Notes: generated from the sequence alone by a model not told the origin. A stretch of DNA of 64,000 bases from Phellopilus nigrolimitatus (GCA_021029095.1 JAJOHG010000059.1:62001-126000), one strand, 5' to 3'. Shown: positions 45,293-62,071, counted from the stretch's first letter. Made by a program: numbers and translations.

Positions 45293-46956
45293 TTATGCGT
45301 ACGAGCGTACTTTAGAGAACCAGAATGGACGTTCGTGCTTCAAAGGAAAGGGAAGCTCCTCCCCAGTCTTGGTATCAATCGAGTCGTAACCAGTAAAATC
45401 TAATTTATTCCACCTACAACCTAAAAGTGAGCATCTGTACAACTAGAATGTGTATTTCAGGGAAACCTACCTTCCACTAGGTCGCGACCGCAATGTCAAG
45501 GTCATCTGGAAGGTATATCTAGAGTTACCACCGCTAGGGTCCACCAGATCTCGAATAAGAATCTTTGTTCCGAGTAACGACCAGGTCCCAACAAGTAGCC
45601 CCTACCAGCCTAGTCAAGATAATGAAACGATGAATAAAATCAAACAGAAACGAACCTTCATGCGTAATGAGGGTTTTAACGAAGGAATAACTGTTTGGGG
45701 TTCAATCGCTTCGTTGGCGAGTAAAGACATCACAGTTCCGTCCAGAAAGAACCGTCTTTGGAGCGGGAAATTATTTCATGCAAGTTCAGAAAAAGGACAA
45801 CACGCACAAGTATCTGTGATAGGTGATTAGATGGTTAACCTGAGCGTGCAATTGATAGGTTAAAGGAGGAAACTTCAGCGAGGGAAAAATACTACCTGCA
45901 CCCAGGCATTTTCGCCGAGCCCTGGACGGCTGTCAAAAGTAAGTAAACGAAGTAATCGGTATGGGTGACCACGCTCACACGTAATGGCAAACGGCAACGT
46001 ATACACCGTCCAGTCTGACCCGTGGGTGTTCTATGTAGAACCGACGATAATCAAGCAAATACTGGTGTGCGATAGACTCAAACGTCAATTCCTCGGGGAT
46101 CTGAGGCGGGATATAAGTCTTTTGAACCAGATATCTATTGGATTTCCATCCATTGAGCTCTGAGAAAGAAATATCCATATATGAGAGATATTCACCTCCA
46201 GATGCCAGTGTCCAGCGACAGTACTCTGGCCTTCTTGTCAATAACTGCAAATCTCTCGATCGAAGTAGTATCAAGTTTCTTCAAGACGAGAACGACTAGT
46301 TCGTCAGGGAGCGATCGTAATGGAACGCTCGCACTCTCGTCCTCCGGCTCAAACTCCAGATCATGAGAGAATGAGGCTATAAGACTCGCCAAGACGCCAG
46401 TGACTGTGCTCTGCGGTGCCAGGGACAATGACTTTAGGCTCTTGTTTAATTCTTCCACAGGCGCATCGAGTAATATCTTGCTGCAATGATTACTATAATG
46501 CTTGTGTTCTGAGGAAGCCTCGCCCTGGTTGGTAGCAGGAGACAAACGCAGTTCATCCTTGTGATAAGCCTTGTCGACGTCTGGTTTAAGTCTGAAAGCA
46601 TGACGGTAAAGGCGTAACGCCTCATCCAGGTTCCCCGACTGTTCATATTGCACGGCGAGTCTGTATGATTCAACCGCAGACGACAGACACATAGACGCAT
46701 GTGCAGAGATAGCGGAACGTTGGGTACAGGTGTACGTAGGCGTAACTGCATCATGAGGAAAGGTCGGGATCGAAGAATTGGCATATTCTTCCGGTCGCGC
46801 CGACGCACTCGATGAAGAAGTGACGGCATTCTGAGGAGACAAGGTAGGAGATGCGATGGCCTGAATCGTTCGCTGCTTGACTTCGGCCTTCCACTGCTCC
46901 CTGAACTTTACGAGTTCGGTTGACTCAATTACGCCAGAACCTGACATAGCCGACAT
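45293..46956 (-). CDS. F-box protein, FBXO9/Pof7/Hrt3 type
   Basis: Likely substrate receptor of an SCF (Skp1-Cullin-F-box) ubiquitin ligase. Starts at 46956 (MSAMSGSGVIESTELVKFRE). A TPR/MIT-like helix pair lies at about residues 90-130 (SYRLAVQYEQSGNLDEALRL). The F-box is PLRSLPDELVVLVLKKLD at about residues 213-230, followed by RFAVIDKKARVLSLDTGIWR. After introns come TYIPPQIPEELTFESIAHQY and HPRVRLDGVYVAVCHYVRPG, a block characteristic of the FBXO9 family. The end WNKLDFTGYDSIDTKTGEEL leads to a stop at 45293. In yeast relatives this family is linked to TOR-pathway control; no such link is visible here. Confidence 0.88.
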
Positions 46957-47210
46957 TGCTGCAAGTCAGCTCTGCAAGAAAGCGTGTGGGTTAAAGCGAA
47001 ACAAATGTGAACAAGAACAATGTCTTGTTAATTGTTTTAGCGCGAGAAAGTAACTGAAGTTGAGCAGAGCATGAGCAGACGTGTTCGGTGGTCGCCGTCA
47101 ACTTTCAAGTGTGGGATCGCCGCCTTTCTCACCTTATACGCGTCGTTACAACTTACCTCCACGTCGTCCACGACGTCGACGCCGCCTTTTTCACGTCGTC
47201 TGCAGCTGTC
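46957..47210. promoter_or_regulatory. Divergent promoter, F-box gene and DnaJ gene
   Basis: 254 bp between two outward start codons. The plus-strand frame is open upstream of 47211 but uses no better start, so this part is taken as 5' leader. Confidence 0.4.
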
Positions 47211-48796
47211 ATGGAAAGTAACAAAGACGAGGCCGTCAAATGCCTATCAATAGCCCAGCGGCATTGCGATGCAGGCAACTATCCCTCTGCACGACGATTC
47301 TGCGAGAAGTCCATCAATCTCTTCCCGACTCCAGAGGCATCCAAGCTTCTGCAGTACGTTATTAACCACGAAGCTGGAATCTCAGAGCCATCTTCGTCCT
47401 CGGGGTCATCTGGCTCGTCGTCTTCGACGCCGTACACGTCTTCCGCTGAACCCCATCCATCTGCGTCCGGGGCGAAGCACAGACACACGAGCTCGAACGT
47501 CAATGCATCAGCTTCGTCATCTAAGCCTGCTGCTAGCGGAACTGCTAGTGGGAATGGCGGCAAGAAAAGGGAATTTACTCCAGAGCAAGCTGCGATTGTG
47601 AAGCGAATACGGACCTGCAAAATCACGGAGTACTACGAGATCATGTCTTTGAAGAAAGACTGCGAAGAAACGGAGGTAAAGAAGGCTTATCGGAAGGTTC
47701 GCTACCATGCCGTTGCATATATGGGCTAATACTGAAATGCCTACTGTAGCTTGCTCTTCAACTCCATCCTGACAAGAACGGTGCTCCAGGCGCTGATGAG
47801 GCTTTCAAGAGTACGTGCATACTTCGCCGCTTCAATATCGTTTCTCATCACACTTTCATTTCAGTGGTCTCGAAGGCATTCCAGATTCTCTCAGGTATGC
47901 TTGATATCGTCATGTTTAGAAAAAGGCGCACAGGCGCTTAATGTCCTCCAGATCCGGACAAACGAGCGGCCTATGACAGACACGGTTCGGACCCGGATTC
48001 TCGCCTCGGTGGTATGTCTTCTTCAGCGGGCAATGGTTCCGCAGGCTTTGCAGGGCATCCTTTCGCAGGAGCAACATTTGATGGCGAGCTTAGCCCAGAA
48101 GATTTGTTCAACATGTTCTTTGGTGGTGGTGGCATGGGCAGCAGTCCGTTTGGTGGACCAGGAGGTATGCTTGTTCCCATCGTTTGCGTCTAGCCCACCC
48201 AATTAATGCATATTAAAGTTTTCACGACATCTTTCGGGTCCGGTGGGTTTCGTACAACACGCGTACATATGAGTGGGAGAAGAGCGGGAGGTGGGCAACC
48301 GCAACAGCAGCAAGGCCAGATGTCTTTACGGGCAATGCTCGCACAGTTGGCCCCCCTTATTGCGCTTTTTCTCATCACTTTCCTCTCCGCTGTTCCAAAC
48401 ATCTTCAGCTCTCCGCGCACGCCTGACCCGCGTTATTCGTTCACACCTTCAACGCGGTATAACGTGGGGCGCGAAACAGGCAGTTTCAACGTGAAATATT
48501 TTGTTAATCAAGCTGAATTTTCTGCCCATCCAATCAGCGAAGAGTTGACGCATGCGGCCAACAAAGAAGATGGACGTTCAAGCCTACTCGGGAAATTCGA
48601 GCGAAACGTGGAACAAAATTATCGGGAACAAGTATTTATGTTGTGTCAACGCGACCAGGAGCGACAACAGCGTCGGAAGGAACAGAAGATGGGTTTTTTG
48701 GGTATTGGGACAGATTGGGAAGCTATCAGGACGATAAGTGCAGAAAAGTTGGAGAGCTGCGAGGAGTACAGCCGAATGCATGGTGGTAGATATTAG
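47211..48796 (+). CDS. ER membrane DnaJ protein (DNAJB12/Hlj1 type)
   Basis: Hsp40 co-chaperone that brings Hsp70 to the cytosolic face of the ER for quality control. Starts at 47211 (MESNKDEAVKCLSIAQRHCD), the typical start of the family. A serine-rich linker precedes the J domain: ITEYYEIMSLKKDCEETEVK, then after an intron LHPDKNGAPGADEAFK with the catalytic HPD, then KAFQILSDPDKRAAYDRHG. A G/F-rich part (FFGGGGMGSSPFGGPG) precedes one membrane segment (LAPLIALFLITFLSAVP, about 48,345) and a DUF1977-like C-terminus (NVGRETGSFNVKYFVN). Introns near 47,696-47,750, 47,810-47,865, 47,895-47,950, 48,013 and 48,165-48,217. Confidence 0.92.
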
Positions 48797-49080
48797 TATA
48801 ACTCAATCGCAGAATACTTATCATGCAAGGTTCCACATTCCAGGGTTTGAATAGTCATGTTTTTGATATTTATGACACTAGAGAGATACTGCATTGGGGA
48901 GAAAGCGGAGGATGATCGGGCCAAGCGAAATCTCCTGAATGACCGGCAAGTACATCAAGGATACCGAGCAGTGGAAAGACCTTGTCGGCCCAACACTCGG
49001 AAACAGTAAATTGTGCAGGGATTGCAAGACAGCCATTTGTGAATAAGCATATATTGTTGCACTACCAAACTAAGACCCAT
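48797..49080. other. Convergent 3' spacer
   Basis: 284 bp between the stop codons of the DnaJ gene and COX9. No further gene is recognised. Confidence 0.4.
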
Positions 49081-49386
49081 CTATGCGCTATCCTCCTGCC
49101 TTGCTTTCTCGAGCTTAAGGTAGTACTCCTCATGGCGTTTCACTGGAGATCAGGTTAGAACTAAGCAGCAGGAGAGTCGAAATATTCATGCAGTATCTGA
49201 CATACCGCCCGGGAGGTGGAAGCCATACCTAAATTGCATATTTAAATTAAAAGAGAATGGTAGGCGGGCGACAGCGCTGTGACATTACCAGTAAGCGTAG
49301 CCAGATGCGAAGCCGAGGCCGAGAGCGAGGGAGAGGTCGGTGAAGAACCTCTTCCTGAGTGTGCCAGTAATTGGTGCAACGGGCAT
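49081..49386 (-). CDS. COX9: Cytochrome c oxidase subunit VIIa (Cox9)
   Basis: Small subunit of respiratory complex IV in the mitochondrial inner membrane. The start at 49386 gives MPVAPITGTLRKRFFTDLS, followed by one membrane helix (LALGLGFASGYAYWYGFHL) and a charged tail (KRHEEYYLKLEKARQEDSA). Three exons join in frame to about 58 residues, the usual length for this subunit. The frame is open further upstream to 49,548 but that part is low complexity and is taken as 5' leader. It is divergent from the PP2A subunit gene. Confidence 0.88.
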
Positions 49387-49760
49387 CGGGTCTAGCGGCA
49401 GCGACGATGACAGCGATAACAACGGCGGCAGTGGTGGTGGTGGTTGGGAGCAAAGATGGGTGGTAAACAACAGGCGCAAATAAGTCAATTGGAGCGTGGT
49501 TGTGCGGCTCGAGTGCCGCGCGGAGGACTCGTCGTTTACAAGAGCCACTAACTACACCTGCCCTCCGCCTCGTTCTTCCCGTCTGTTTCTTCATCGCCGC
49601 ATACAGCGAGCACGCACCGGTCTGCAGGCCAATTCGCACCGTCTATCCTATACTCCGACCACCACTATCTGCTCCATCATTCAGCGCCCTTCGCCCTTCA
49701 ATCCGCATCCTCTATCCTCGCGCCACTTGTTTGGCCCGCAATTATCTTCACCTTACATCC
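49387..49760. promoter_or_regulatory. Divergent promoter, COX9 and PP2A B subunit
   Basis: 374 bp between two outward start codons, with an (ACC)-like microsatellite near 49,430-49,445 read as GGTGGTGGTGG on the plus strand. No clear TATA box. Confidence 0.4.
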
Positions 49761-51548
49761 ATGATGGACAGTGATGCGTCAGGCTCAGGGGGCTGGAGAT
49801 TTGCCCAATGTTTCGGTGACAAGGGCGAGGTCGAGGACATCACTGAAGGTGCCGCTTTCTCCATACTCGATCTCCGTTTGGCCCAGCTTATCTATTTATG
49901 CGCGCGCTCCAGCCGACATCATCTCCACCGTTGAATTCGATTCGACTGGGAACTATCTGGCTACTGGTGATAAGGGTGGTCGCGTTGTACTTTTCGAGCG
50001 CAACGAGTCTGTGAGTCTGTTGCGCCTCATAGATCGCACGCTGGTGGCATCCGCGTGGGGCCGACGTGTCTATGACACTACTTAGCTTTACTAACCATAC
50101 TGCGCCTATCATCAGAAAAAGGGATGCGAATATAAATTTTACACCGAATTCCAATCCCATGAACCAGAGTTCGACTACTTGAAGTCTCTCGAAATTGAGG
50201 AGAAGATCAACAAGATCAAATGGTGCAAACGTCAAAATTCAGCCCACTTCTTATTATCAACGAATGGTGCGTCTAACTTGTAAGCTCGAACTGACAGCTG
50301 GTTTCAACTTCCATGCAGACAAGACAATCAAGCTTTGGAAAGTGTTCGAGCGGTCGTTGCGGGTAGTATCAGAGTCAAATCACCACGAGGGGCAAAGACA
50401 AATCGCTCCCCCTGTAGACTCTGCAGCTTTGCGGCTACCGCGTATGGCCGCACAGGACAATATCGTTACCGCCGTGCCGCGCAAAGTCTACTCAAACGCC
50501 CATGCTTACCATATAAATTCAATCTCTATCAATTCGGACGGGGAGACGTACATTTCTGCTGATGACTTGAGAGTCAATTTATGGAACCTGAACATCAGTG
50601 ACCAAAGCTTTAGTGGGCAAAGTGATTTTCTTGTTTGCATTCTGATTTTATTGATCTTGTACCTCAGACATCGTCGACATTAAACCCGTTAATATGGAAG
50701 AATTGACAGAAGTGATCACTGCGGCAGAATTCCACCCGACTCAGTGTAATCTTTTCATGTATTCAAGTTCGAAGGGTACAATCAAGCTTGCAGATATGCG
50801 AGAATCGGCTCTCTGCGACCGTCATGTAAAATGTGAGTTTTGTTCTGCGGTATCCTCTTAACCTAATTCATCTTATCTTGGACAGTATTCGAAGAAGAGG
50901 AAGACCCTACAACGCGTTCATTTTTCTCAGAGATAATTTCGTCGATCTCGGACGTCAAGTTCAGTCACGACGGCCGATATATCTTGTCGCGCGATTATCT
51001 CTCATTAAAAATTTGGGACGTCAACATGGAGTCTCGGCCTCTTAAGACGATCCAGATACACGATCATCTCCGGGGGAAGCTGTGCGACTTGTATGAGAAT
51101 GATTGCATTTTCGACAAATTTGAGTGCATGTTTAGTGGTGATGGCTCGTGAGTGGCAGATTCCCCAGCGTTCGGAGTAGTTTGAGCTGAAATCTCAAGCA
51201 GACACGTTATGACGGGCTCGTATCATAATTATTTCCGAATATTCGACGTGGAGACGACGAACGATATCGTACTGCAAGCAGACAAATCAGCGTTCAAGGC
51301 AAAGAAGATGGGTGTGCAGGGGATGGGCAAAGGTGGACCCCAGAAGAACGGCGTCCGTCCGGGCGGTTTGAAGGAGCAAATGAACCTGGAGACACTCGAC
51401 TTCAACAAGAAGATCTTGCATGGTAGCTGGCATCCTCGAGAAAACACGATTGCTGTACGTATCCATCTGTGGTCAAGTCCTTTGTGGTGCTCATGACTGT
51501 TTTCAGATCGCGGCGACGAACAATCTGTTCTTGTACAGTGCAGCCTAG
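49761..51548 (+). CDS. CDC55: PP2A regulatory B subunit (PR55/Cdc55)
   Basis: WD40 substrate-selecting subunit of protein phosphatase 2A, controlling mitosis and the actin cytoskeleton in fungi. Starts at 49761 ([20 protein letters not shown]). Family landmarks in order: [51 protein letters not shown] (the PR55 signature 1), [43 protein letters not shown] (signature 2), [51 protein letters not shown] and, at the end, [20 protein letters not shown] followed by [12 protein letters not shown]. Introns are short and all junctions fit. Confidence 0.95.
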
Positions 51549-52263
51549 TCCCGCTCATGCCTTGGTTATTGGCGATCTCCCCCCTCACTCTGTCCATACA
51601 ATCCGCCCTTGCGCCTTGTGACCTTAGAATCCACATGTGCGCTGATCCGATTAGACCTGAAATGTGTCTGCATGTCATCGGTTCGTCCTTTCGTTATATC
51701 ACAACACAAACGCAGTCTGTACTCTATTACACCTTACATACTCACGTGCGGCGAGAAACAGCAATGAAGAGCAGAAGTGAAACCAATCTGGACAGTTACG
51801 TAGTAGTATAAAACTAATGCGTGCGGGGCTTTGTATTTATGTGACTATAAAAGATAAAAGATTTCTTTACTTTCCTTTCTGTCGTGTCGGAACCGAGACC
51901 CGGTGTGTACGTCGTTTTGGTGCGTCGATCTCGCCACAACGACAACACGACAGCACAGCGAGCTGCAATGGTTCTCGATACACTTTTAGCCGCGTATGGC
52001 TGCTCATGATGTTTACCAGCATGTTCGTTCGCCACAATTCTGTTGTCGTGGTCTCGGGACATCCTGAGTCGGAATAAGAGGCGCCGCTTTCTACTATGCG
52101 TCCGTGGCGTGCGGTTTAGCAAGTAAATTCTGTTGCTAACCAAATGGATCTCTCCTCTGCTTGCTTCCCCGGCTGAACATGTCTCAGTACGTCCCCTTAT
52201 ATCGCGGCGCCGTTAAGTACAACCCGGCTCTTGACTCCCCGCTTCTTGACTTCCGGCCCAGCA
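51549..52263. other. Intergenic region with no recognised gene
   Basis: 715 bp between the PP2A subunit gene and the next start codon. The first part is presumably 3' untranslated sequence and the last 100-200 bp the leader of the next gene. Open frames here are short and unrecognised. Confidence 0.45.
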
Positions 52264-53886
52264 ATGTCTACGCTTAGGACACACGTTCACTCTACCGCTG
52301 GTCTTGCACCTCTCTCGAGCTCTTCGGGCTCCTCGACAACCTCGGAATATCCGTTCTGTGCACTCGAGCCCAGTTCAGGGACATTGACGCCATTCGCCAG
52401 TGCAGCCAATGCACTCGTCGCGCGCCTGCGTCTTGAAGCAGGGCTCGGTATCCCGACCATTAATATATTTCTTGATATCCTGCACCACCCTTCCTTCAAG
52501 TTGGAACAGCTGACTCTGCGCGATGCTGTTGAAATCGATCTTGCTGTCGCCGCACACCGATGCACGTTGCAGAGGTTCCGAGAGTACACAATACCCATCT
52601 CATCCTCGACGTCAGAACCCGTTTCAGGTCCTTGGAGCTTCAAGGAGGTCCCTTACCCAATCCTCGAACGCATAATCGATGCAATTGCCGCGGACGGCGA
52701 GCTTGTCGACGAACCGATACAATACCAGATCCCGCTCATTGACGCCGTAGAACGGTGGCGCGTCGACTGCCTGCGGGCGCTTTCGCTCGTCCATCGCTCA
52801 TGGACAGTACCGAGCCAACGTCGCCTTGCTGCGCGCATTGTTGTTCGATCTCCTTCGGCTCTTATCCGCTTGCTGCGAAGCCCGCTCCCGGGACGTCACA
52901 CGGAGGAACTCATCGTGGCACTCGATAATGCCTGGAACCGCGGTTATCATGTTGACGGAAGTGGTGCGCCAGCACACCCGGGAGATGTGGAAGCCGATCT
53001 TTGCAGCCTGCTCAAACGTCTGCCACGGCTGAAGGCACTGACGCTGAAAGAAGGTGGTCTGCGTGAAGACACTATTTTGCTGATAATCTCACAGATGACG
53101 ACACTGGAGACTCTTTCGTGGCACTGCGCGCATGGCTATCCGAGCTGTGATTTTGTGCATCTTGCAGGGGCATTGCGCTCCCTTCCCAGACTCAGTTCGC
53201 TAGAAATCAACGGATGGAGCTTCCACGCGGCGTCGGCAACAATGGACGGCCCGCCTTTGCACCAACAGCTGAGCGAGCTTCGGATATGCATCTCTCCGGG
53301 AGACATGCAACTGTACCGGGTCGGATGGCTTCTGCAAGCACTTGCGGTCGACGGGCGGAGTACGAAGCTGACTTTGGACATCACACTGATCGGTACGCTG
53401 AGTATCGCCGAAGCCTTCCGTTTGTTCCCTGGAGCGCGCGAAGCCCTTGGACGACTCGACACTCTGCACATCATCAATAAAGGCGGATTTGTCGAGTTCA
53501 ACCTGGCACAGGCGCGGATCCTGCTGCAAGCGTGCTCAGCTGTGCGCCGACTGCACATTCAAGGTCAGACAGCGCCGATCACGGAATTCTTGGATATTCT
53601 TCCACCGACAGTAGAAGAACTGTGTTTTAGCTGGTTCGACATGTGGATGAGTCCGTGGAATCTGGTTGAGGCAAATTTGCCAAGCATGGTGCGAAGCGAA
53701 ACAGCGAGACAGTTACGGAAGATCGTCATTTATAACTACGAAATCCCGTTTTACCGCCCCCCAGTGCTCGTGGGAGATGACGCGGAACCAACACCGCACC
53801 CGTGTCCAACCGCACAAGAAGCATGCAGGGAACGGAAGATCGAGTTGGATTTGTGGAGCAAACCGCCAGATTGGATGACCGCTTGA
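52264..53886 (+). CDS. Hypothetical F-box-like / leucine-rich protein
   Basis: Single-exon gene of 540 residues from the ATG at 52264 (MSTLRTHVHS; an upstream extension would need a non-ATG start). Around residues 125-185 it has SFKEVPYPILERIIDAI and WRVDCLRALSLVHRSWTVPS, the layout of the F-box-like domains that are expanded in Agaricomycetes. The rest has leucine-rich repeat-like spacing (for example LPRLKALTLKEGGL, MTTLETLSWHCAHG, LPRLSSLEINGWSF). The first 60 residues are S/T-rich. It may be an SCF adaptor; substrate unknown. Lack of introns sets it apart from its neighbours. Confidence 0.72.
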   Translation: MSTLRTHVHSTAGLAPLSSSSGSSTTSEYPFCALEPSSGTLTPFASAANALVARLRLEAGLGIPTINIFLDILHHPSFKLEQLTLRDAVEIDLAVAAHRCTLQRFREYTIPISSSTSEPVSGPWSFKEVPYPILERIIDAIAADGELVDEPIQYQIPLIDAVERWRVDCLRALSLVHRSWTVPSQRRLAARIVVRSPSALIRLLRSPLPGRHTEELIVALDNAWNRGYHVDGSGAPAHPGDVEADLCSLLKRLPRLKALTLKEGGLREDTILLIISQMTTLETLSWHCAHGYPSCDFVHLAGALRSLPRLSSLEINGWSFHAASATMDGPPLHQQLSELRICISPGDMQLYRVGWLLQALAVDGRSTKLTLDITLIGTLSIAEAFRLFPGAREALGRLDTLHIINKGGFVEFNLAQARILLQACSAVRRLHIQGQTAPITEFLDILPPTVEELCFSWFDMWMSPWNLVEANLPSMVRSETARQLRKIVIYNYEIPFYRPPVLVGDDAEPTPHPCPTAQEACRERKIELDLWSKPPDWMTA

Positions 53887-54101
53887 GACCTTTGCGGGCC
53901 TCTTTCATTTGTATTCTGTTCATCCTGCAATGTAAACATATTAGCACATTGGACTACGCGCATTCTACAAAATCCTTTTGATCTTTTCGGTCGTGATCAC
54001 GCAGTGGTTTGTGCATGCGGTGTTTCATAGGGGGGGCTCAGTGCGATAAAGTAACAGTAGAAAACATGCGAGTGAAAAAACAGAAAAACCCCAGTCGCCG
54101 T

Positions 54102-54611
54102 CTACGCCTCGGTGATCTCACGGAGGCGGCGGATCGTACTGCAAAATAGTTCAAAGTCTGACCAATGTTAGCAGTGGGCTGTGGCGCACCTCCTAACAGT
54201 GGCCGCCGCGGTCGTCGAGACGGTCCAAGCACCGCCAGCAATGACCTTCTTGCACGCACGACATTCCCAGATACCAACAGCAGTGCGCTTCACCGAGTCC
54301 TGCGCAGTAACACCCAAGTCAGATGTCTGCTTTACTAGGAACCGAGAAAGAAAAAACGAACCTTGCCACAAAACGTGCACGTATAGCGTGCGTGCTGGGT
54401 GATCTCCATCTTTTTTACCTGTTTGCGCAGGGAGGCACCGTAACGCTGTAGAACAAATTCAACTATGAGCATGCATCTATACACTTTAGACAACAAAGAA
54501 TACTCGCCGTGCCGTACTTTCCGGTGACGCCGACCTTGCGTGTGCGTTTTGTCTACAACAGCATTACACACTCAGTTCGCTAGGAGCAAAAGGTTAATGT
54601 GGACGCACCAT
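54102..54611 (-). CDS. RPL43: 60S ribosomal protein eL43 (L37a)
   Basis: Zinc-binding protein of the large ribosomal subunit, 92 residues. The start codon at 54611 stands alone in exon 1 (ATG|GTGCGT). Exon 2 gives [15 protein letters not shown], exon 3 [18 protein letters not shown] and YTCTFCGK, exon 4 [18 protein letters not shown] and [16 protein letters not shown], and exon 5 [11 protein letters not shown]. The four zinc cysteines are in CTFC and CRAC. The intron at 54446-54507 begins GC (ACG|GCGAGT), which is needed to keep the conserved KYGTRYGA. An ATG-only first exon is common in ribosomal protein genes. Confidence 0.93.
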
Positions 54612-54998
54612 TTTATTGAAGCGTGGCTGTCGTCGGGGAGGATCTTCGCGTCGCAGAGATTAGTTAGAAACGTTCACTTGTACTGTACAGTTTTAATTAG
54701 TAATCTCATTACGTACACTTCTAAATCAAGACGGGCAAACACCAAGTTTGGTAGAGATGTGGCGCTCGCATTACATGTACACGCCTCACAAAAACGAGAT
54801 TATGTATATCTTTTACATATAAAACATTGAAATGAATGCGAGAAACAGTAATATACATCAGGCGATCAGCAATGCCCTTTCGCCGCGATGCTGTGAAGTA
54901 AAGTAAAATGTCAAGCAGAAACTGTCGAATATCCGTATCTATCAAGGACGCTTCACAGGAGACAAGACGCGACCGAACGTCAGGGCTTGTCCGTTGCA
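54612..54998. other. Spacer upstream of RPL43
   Basis: 387 bp between the RPL43 start and the deubiquitinase stop, both minus-strand genes. It should hold the RPL43 promoter. No further gene is seen. Confidence 0.4.
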
Positions 54999-59322
<4,324 letters not shown>

Positions 59323-59499
59323 CTAATCATCAAGGAGAGCGTCAGGGAACGCAAGTGGCAAGCCCGACGTCGACGCGTAATGAGCGCCTCATTTAGGAAG
59401 TCATGTGACGCGCGGGCAGTGGCACTGGCAGTCTGGCACTGGCAGGGTTACATGAATCCGCCGCTCAACTGAACGACGACCATCGACGGCCAAGTCTTT
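59323..59499. promoter_or_regulatory. Divergent promoter, deubiquitinase and CCZ1
   Basis: 177 bp between outward start codons, with a repeated GGCAGT(C)TGGCACTGGCAG block near 59,415-59,445. No clear TATA box. Confidence 0.4.
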
Positions 59500-62071
59500 A
59501 TGGACAGGCTTCCGCCCAGTCTGCTGTACCTTGTCATATACAACCCGGCTTTGAGCGCCCCCGAAACAGCCCGTCCCGATGACGAAGATGCCGAAGAACA
59601 AGCTCACGTTCTCTTCTACACAGCGAACGACCATGCGGTGTCCAAGGACAGGGTTCTGCGGCAGGTCGGCCTAGCTAAGGCGCTTGTCAACTTCACAACG
59701 TGAGCTCTGCTCGTTGCTCTTCGTGGAAGTTGTTCTGTCTCGTTAAACCAATGCGGCTAGAATATTCGACCCTCATTCTATCTGTGACTCAGTGCACTCG
59801 CAGAGCAGGAGAATGGTTATGCTCTCTCCAGAGCCTAATTTCTGGATACATGCTGTTAGTACAATAACCGCCTGGTATTCGCTCACACGTCTAACGGCGG
59901 GAACAGTGCTTTGAACTCGAAAAGACATCCCGCATTTCAAAGAAGGACGAAAAAAGCAAGGGCAAGCAAAAGGAAACGGTTTACGATTATAACGAGGCTT
60001 CACTTCACGATGCAGCTCTTCGAATACGCCTGCGGCTTGGTTACGAGGCATTTAAAGTGCGCCTTTCTATGTTTTCCATCGAGCTAGACATAAACCTGTT
60101 TGCAACAAGGTGCTGCATGGTTCGTTCACGTCGATTCTGTGCAAACTAGGGAAGGAGGCCCTGGAGCTCCAACTCGAGCGTTTCTTCACTGTCTGGTCTT
60201 GGAGCTGGGACCTTGGCAAACAAGTACCCTTTGCAGATTATCTTGGTGAGCCGGAACTCACGCGCCGTGGTAAGCATTCGTCAGGCTTACCCTCCGCGAA
60301 GGTATCCGGGTACACCCACTCAGCAATCAATTAATGTCTCTGATCGATATGCTCGAAGACAGAATGCCTCCACACTACTCCCCGCTCATCCTTGTTTCAC
60401 CCTGTGTTGTTGTGTCGAGGACATCACCTTTGCTACATTCTCCATCCTTGATACGCCATCTTCAATCAATACTAGAAAATCGACCATCAACCTCTCAAGG
60501 GATTACGGATGAATCTTCAGCAGAAGAACTTAAAGCCCCTGCAGCTGCCACATCGTCCAATAGCGACACTAATCGTGTAAAGAATGGAGCGACGAATAAA
60601 AAATTCTTGGGTGTACCGGGACTAAATATGAACATAAATGTCGACATGGATGTGCGCAAATGGAGCTGGCCAGGGGTTTTGACTTTCGGCAAAGGTGGAA
60701 ACCCGTCGAAGCCCAAAGTCCAGGAGAATAGCTCATCTGAGAACGATAAAGCTCAAAATCCGGTAGAGGATGCACCCACATTAGAAGCGGGCGAGGAGAA
60801 TAGCCAAGCAAAGTCTGCGAAGGAAGAGGCCGCAAGAGATCTACAGAAAACACCAAAGCCAAAGGTGGATTCTCAGGCGTTGGAAGATGCCTTATCTTCT
60901 GACGCTAGCTCACTAGCTGGTTCAATATCATCGGAACACGCTTCAGAGGCAGCCGGAATGGATTGCATTGCTGACCCTCGCGTGGCATTTGCTAATGTTT
61001 CCTCCAGGCCTGAATCCATCACCACACATCCAGAATCTATTTTTGACGGAAAGAACACGGATCCATTACTTGGCAATGGCATGTCGGATGCACAACGGCC
61101 CGAGTGCAATATCGAAGCCCAGTTGCCTGGCTCTCAACATGGGGATGGATCACTAGAATCATCGCAATCCAAACCGCCCATCTCGTTCTCCCAAACTTTT
61201 GTACATCTCTTGGACTCGAACCCTTTGGATACCCGCCGTGTACTTATCAGATATATACGCGTGAGTTGTAAAGTAAGATATTCTTACATTGCTTGCTTAT
61301 ACTTGGTTTTTGAATACCATAGAATGAAAATTTACTACTTGCATTAGTACCCTCTCTGGACAAAGATGATATCCTGGATGACGAAATATGGCAAGACCTC
61401 CTAGAAAGATGCACGGAACTCGTTGAGCGCCTGAAAGAGACCGTCGAAACTGAACAGGAGAAAATGTGTGTCCTGCCTTTTTCGCATCATTATATCACTC
61501 GTCATATCTTTTTGCATAGCGCAGCTGCATTCTCCTCGTCTCCTGTTCAAAACGTGCTCCAGAAATCACAACACGTCATCGCCGCACCGAACGAATTAAC
61601 CTATTCAAGCGCAACATTTTCAGCGACGTCGTGGCATCTCCATGAAGGACAGCGGGTGCTGGAGCTGTGAGTCCTATGAATTCAATTTTTTCTTCACGAA
61701 TGTTCGCAGGTTGATTTTGGCATTTCGCCCAGCGACCAAGAGTCCTTGGAAATCTTTTCACGGGGACAGAGTCCGCAGGACTGGCATCTGGTGAAGCGCG
61801 GCCTCGGTATATGCGGAGACGTCTACATGGAGATCGGAAGGAAAGAGGCAAGCCTTGTTGATGTAGATAACGAAATCACTGCCGTTTTCCGGAGGTTTGT
61901 CGAGTGAGTTTGCTTTGTATGTATTATCTGATGCTTCTGTAAGTTACGACGTCTCCCCGTCGGGATGTAATTACTGAACCGCAAGTCATTTGCAGCTCCA
62001 ACTTGGATTTCTATCTGAGCGTGGCGAAAATAATTTATACTCAGAAAGAAACTGGCCCAACGCCGAGTTGA
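59500..62071 (+). CDS. CCZ1: Vacuolar fusion protein Ccz1
   Basis: Partner of Mon1 in the guanine-nucleotide exchange complex that activates the Rab7/Ypt7 GTPase on late endosomes and vacuoles. Starts at 59500 with PPSLLYLVIYNPAL, the first strand of the longin fold. It continues HVLFYTANDHAVSKDRVLRQ, VGLAKALVNF, SICDSVHSQSRRMVMLSPEP, NFWIHACFELEK, LRLGYEAFK|VLHGSFTSIL and LERFFTVWSWSWDLGKQ. A long variable, probably disordered middle (about 60,480-61,200) precedes NENLLLALVPSLDKDDILDD and the C-terminal part VDFGISPSDQESLEIF. The protein ends QKETGPTPS at 62071. Introns are about 45-60 bp and fit the family. Confidence 0.88.

Noticed and set aside
47088..47210. Extended N-terminus for the DnaJ protein
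   Set aside because: The upstream part is basic and low complexity, and family members start with MESNKDEA-like sequence at 47211.
52231..52263. Longer N-terminus for the F-box-like protein
   Set aside because: The upstream extension begins with TTG, while the ATG at 52264 has a purine at -3 and begins the serine-rich start.
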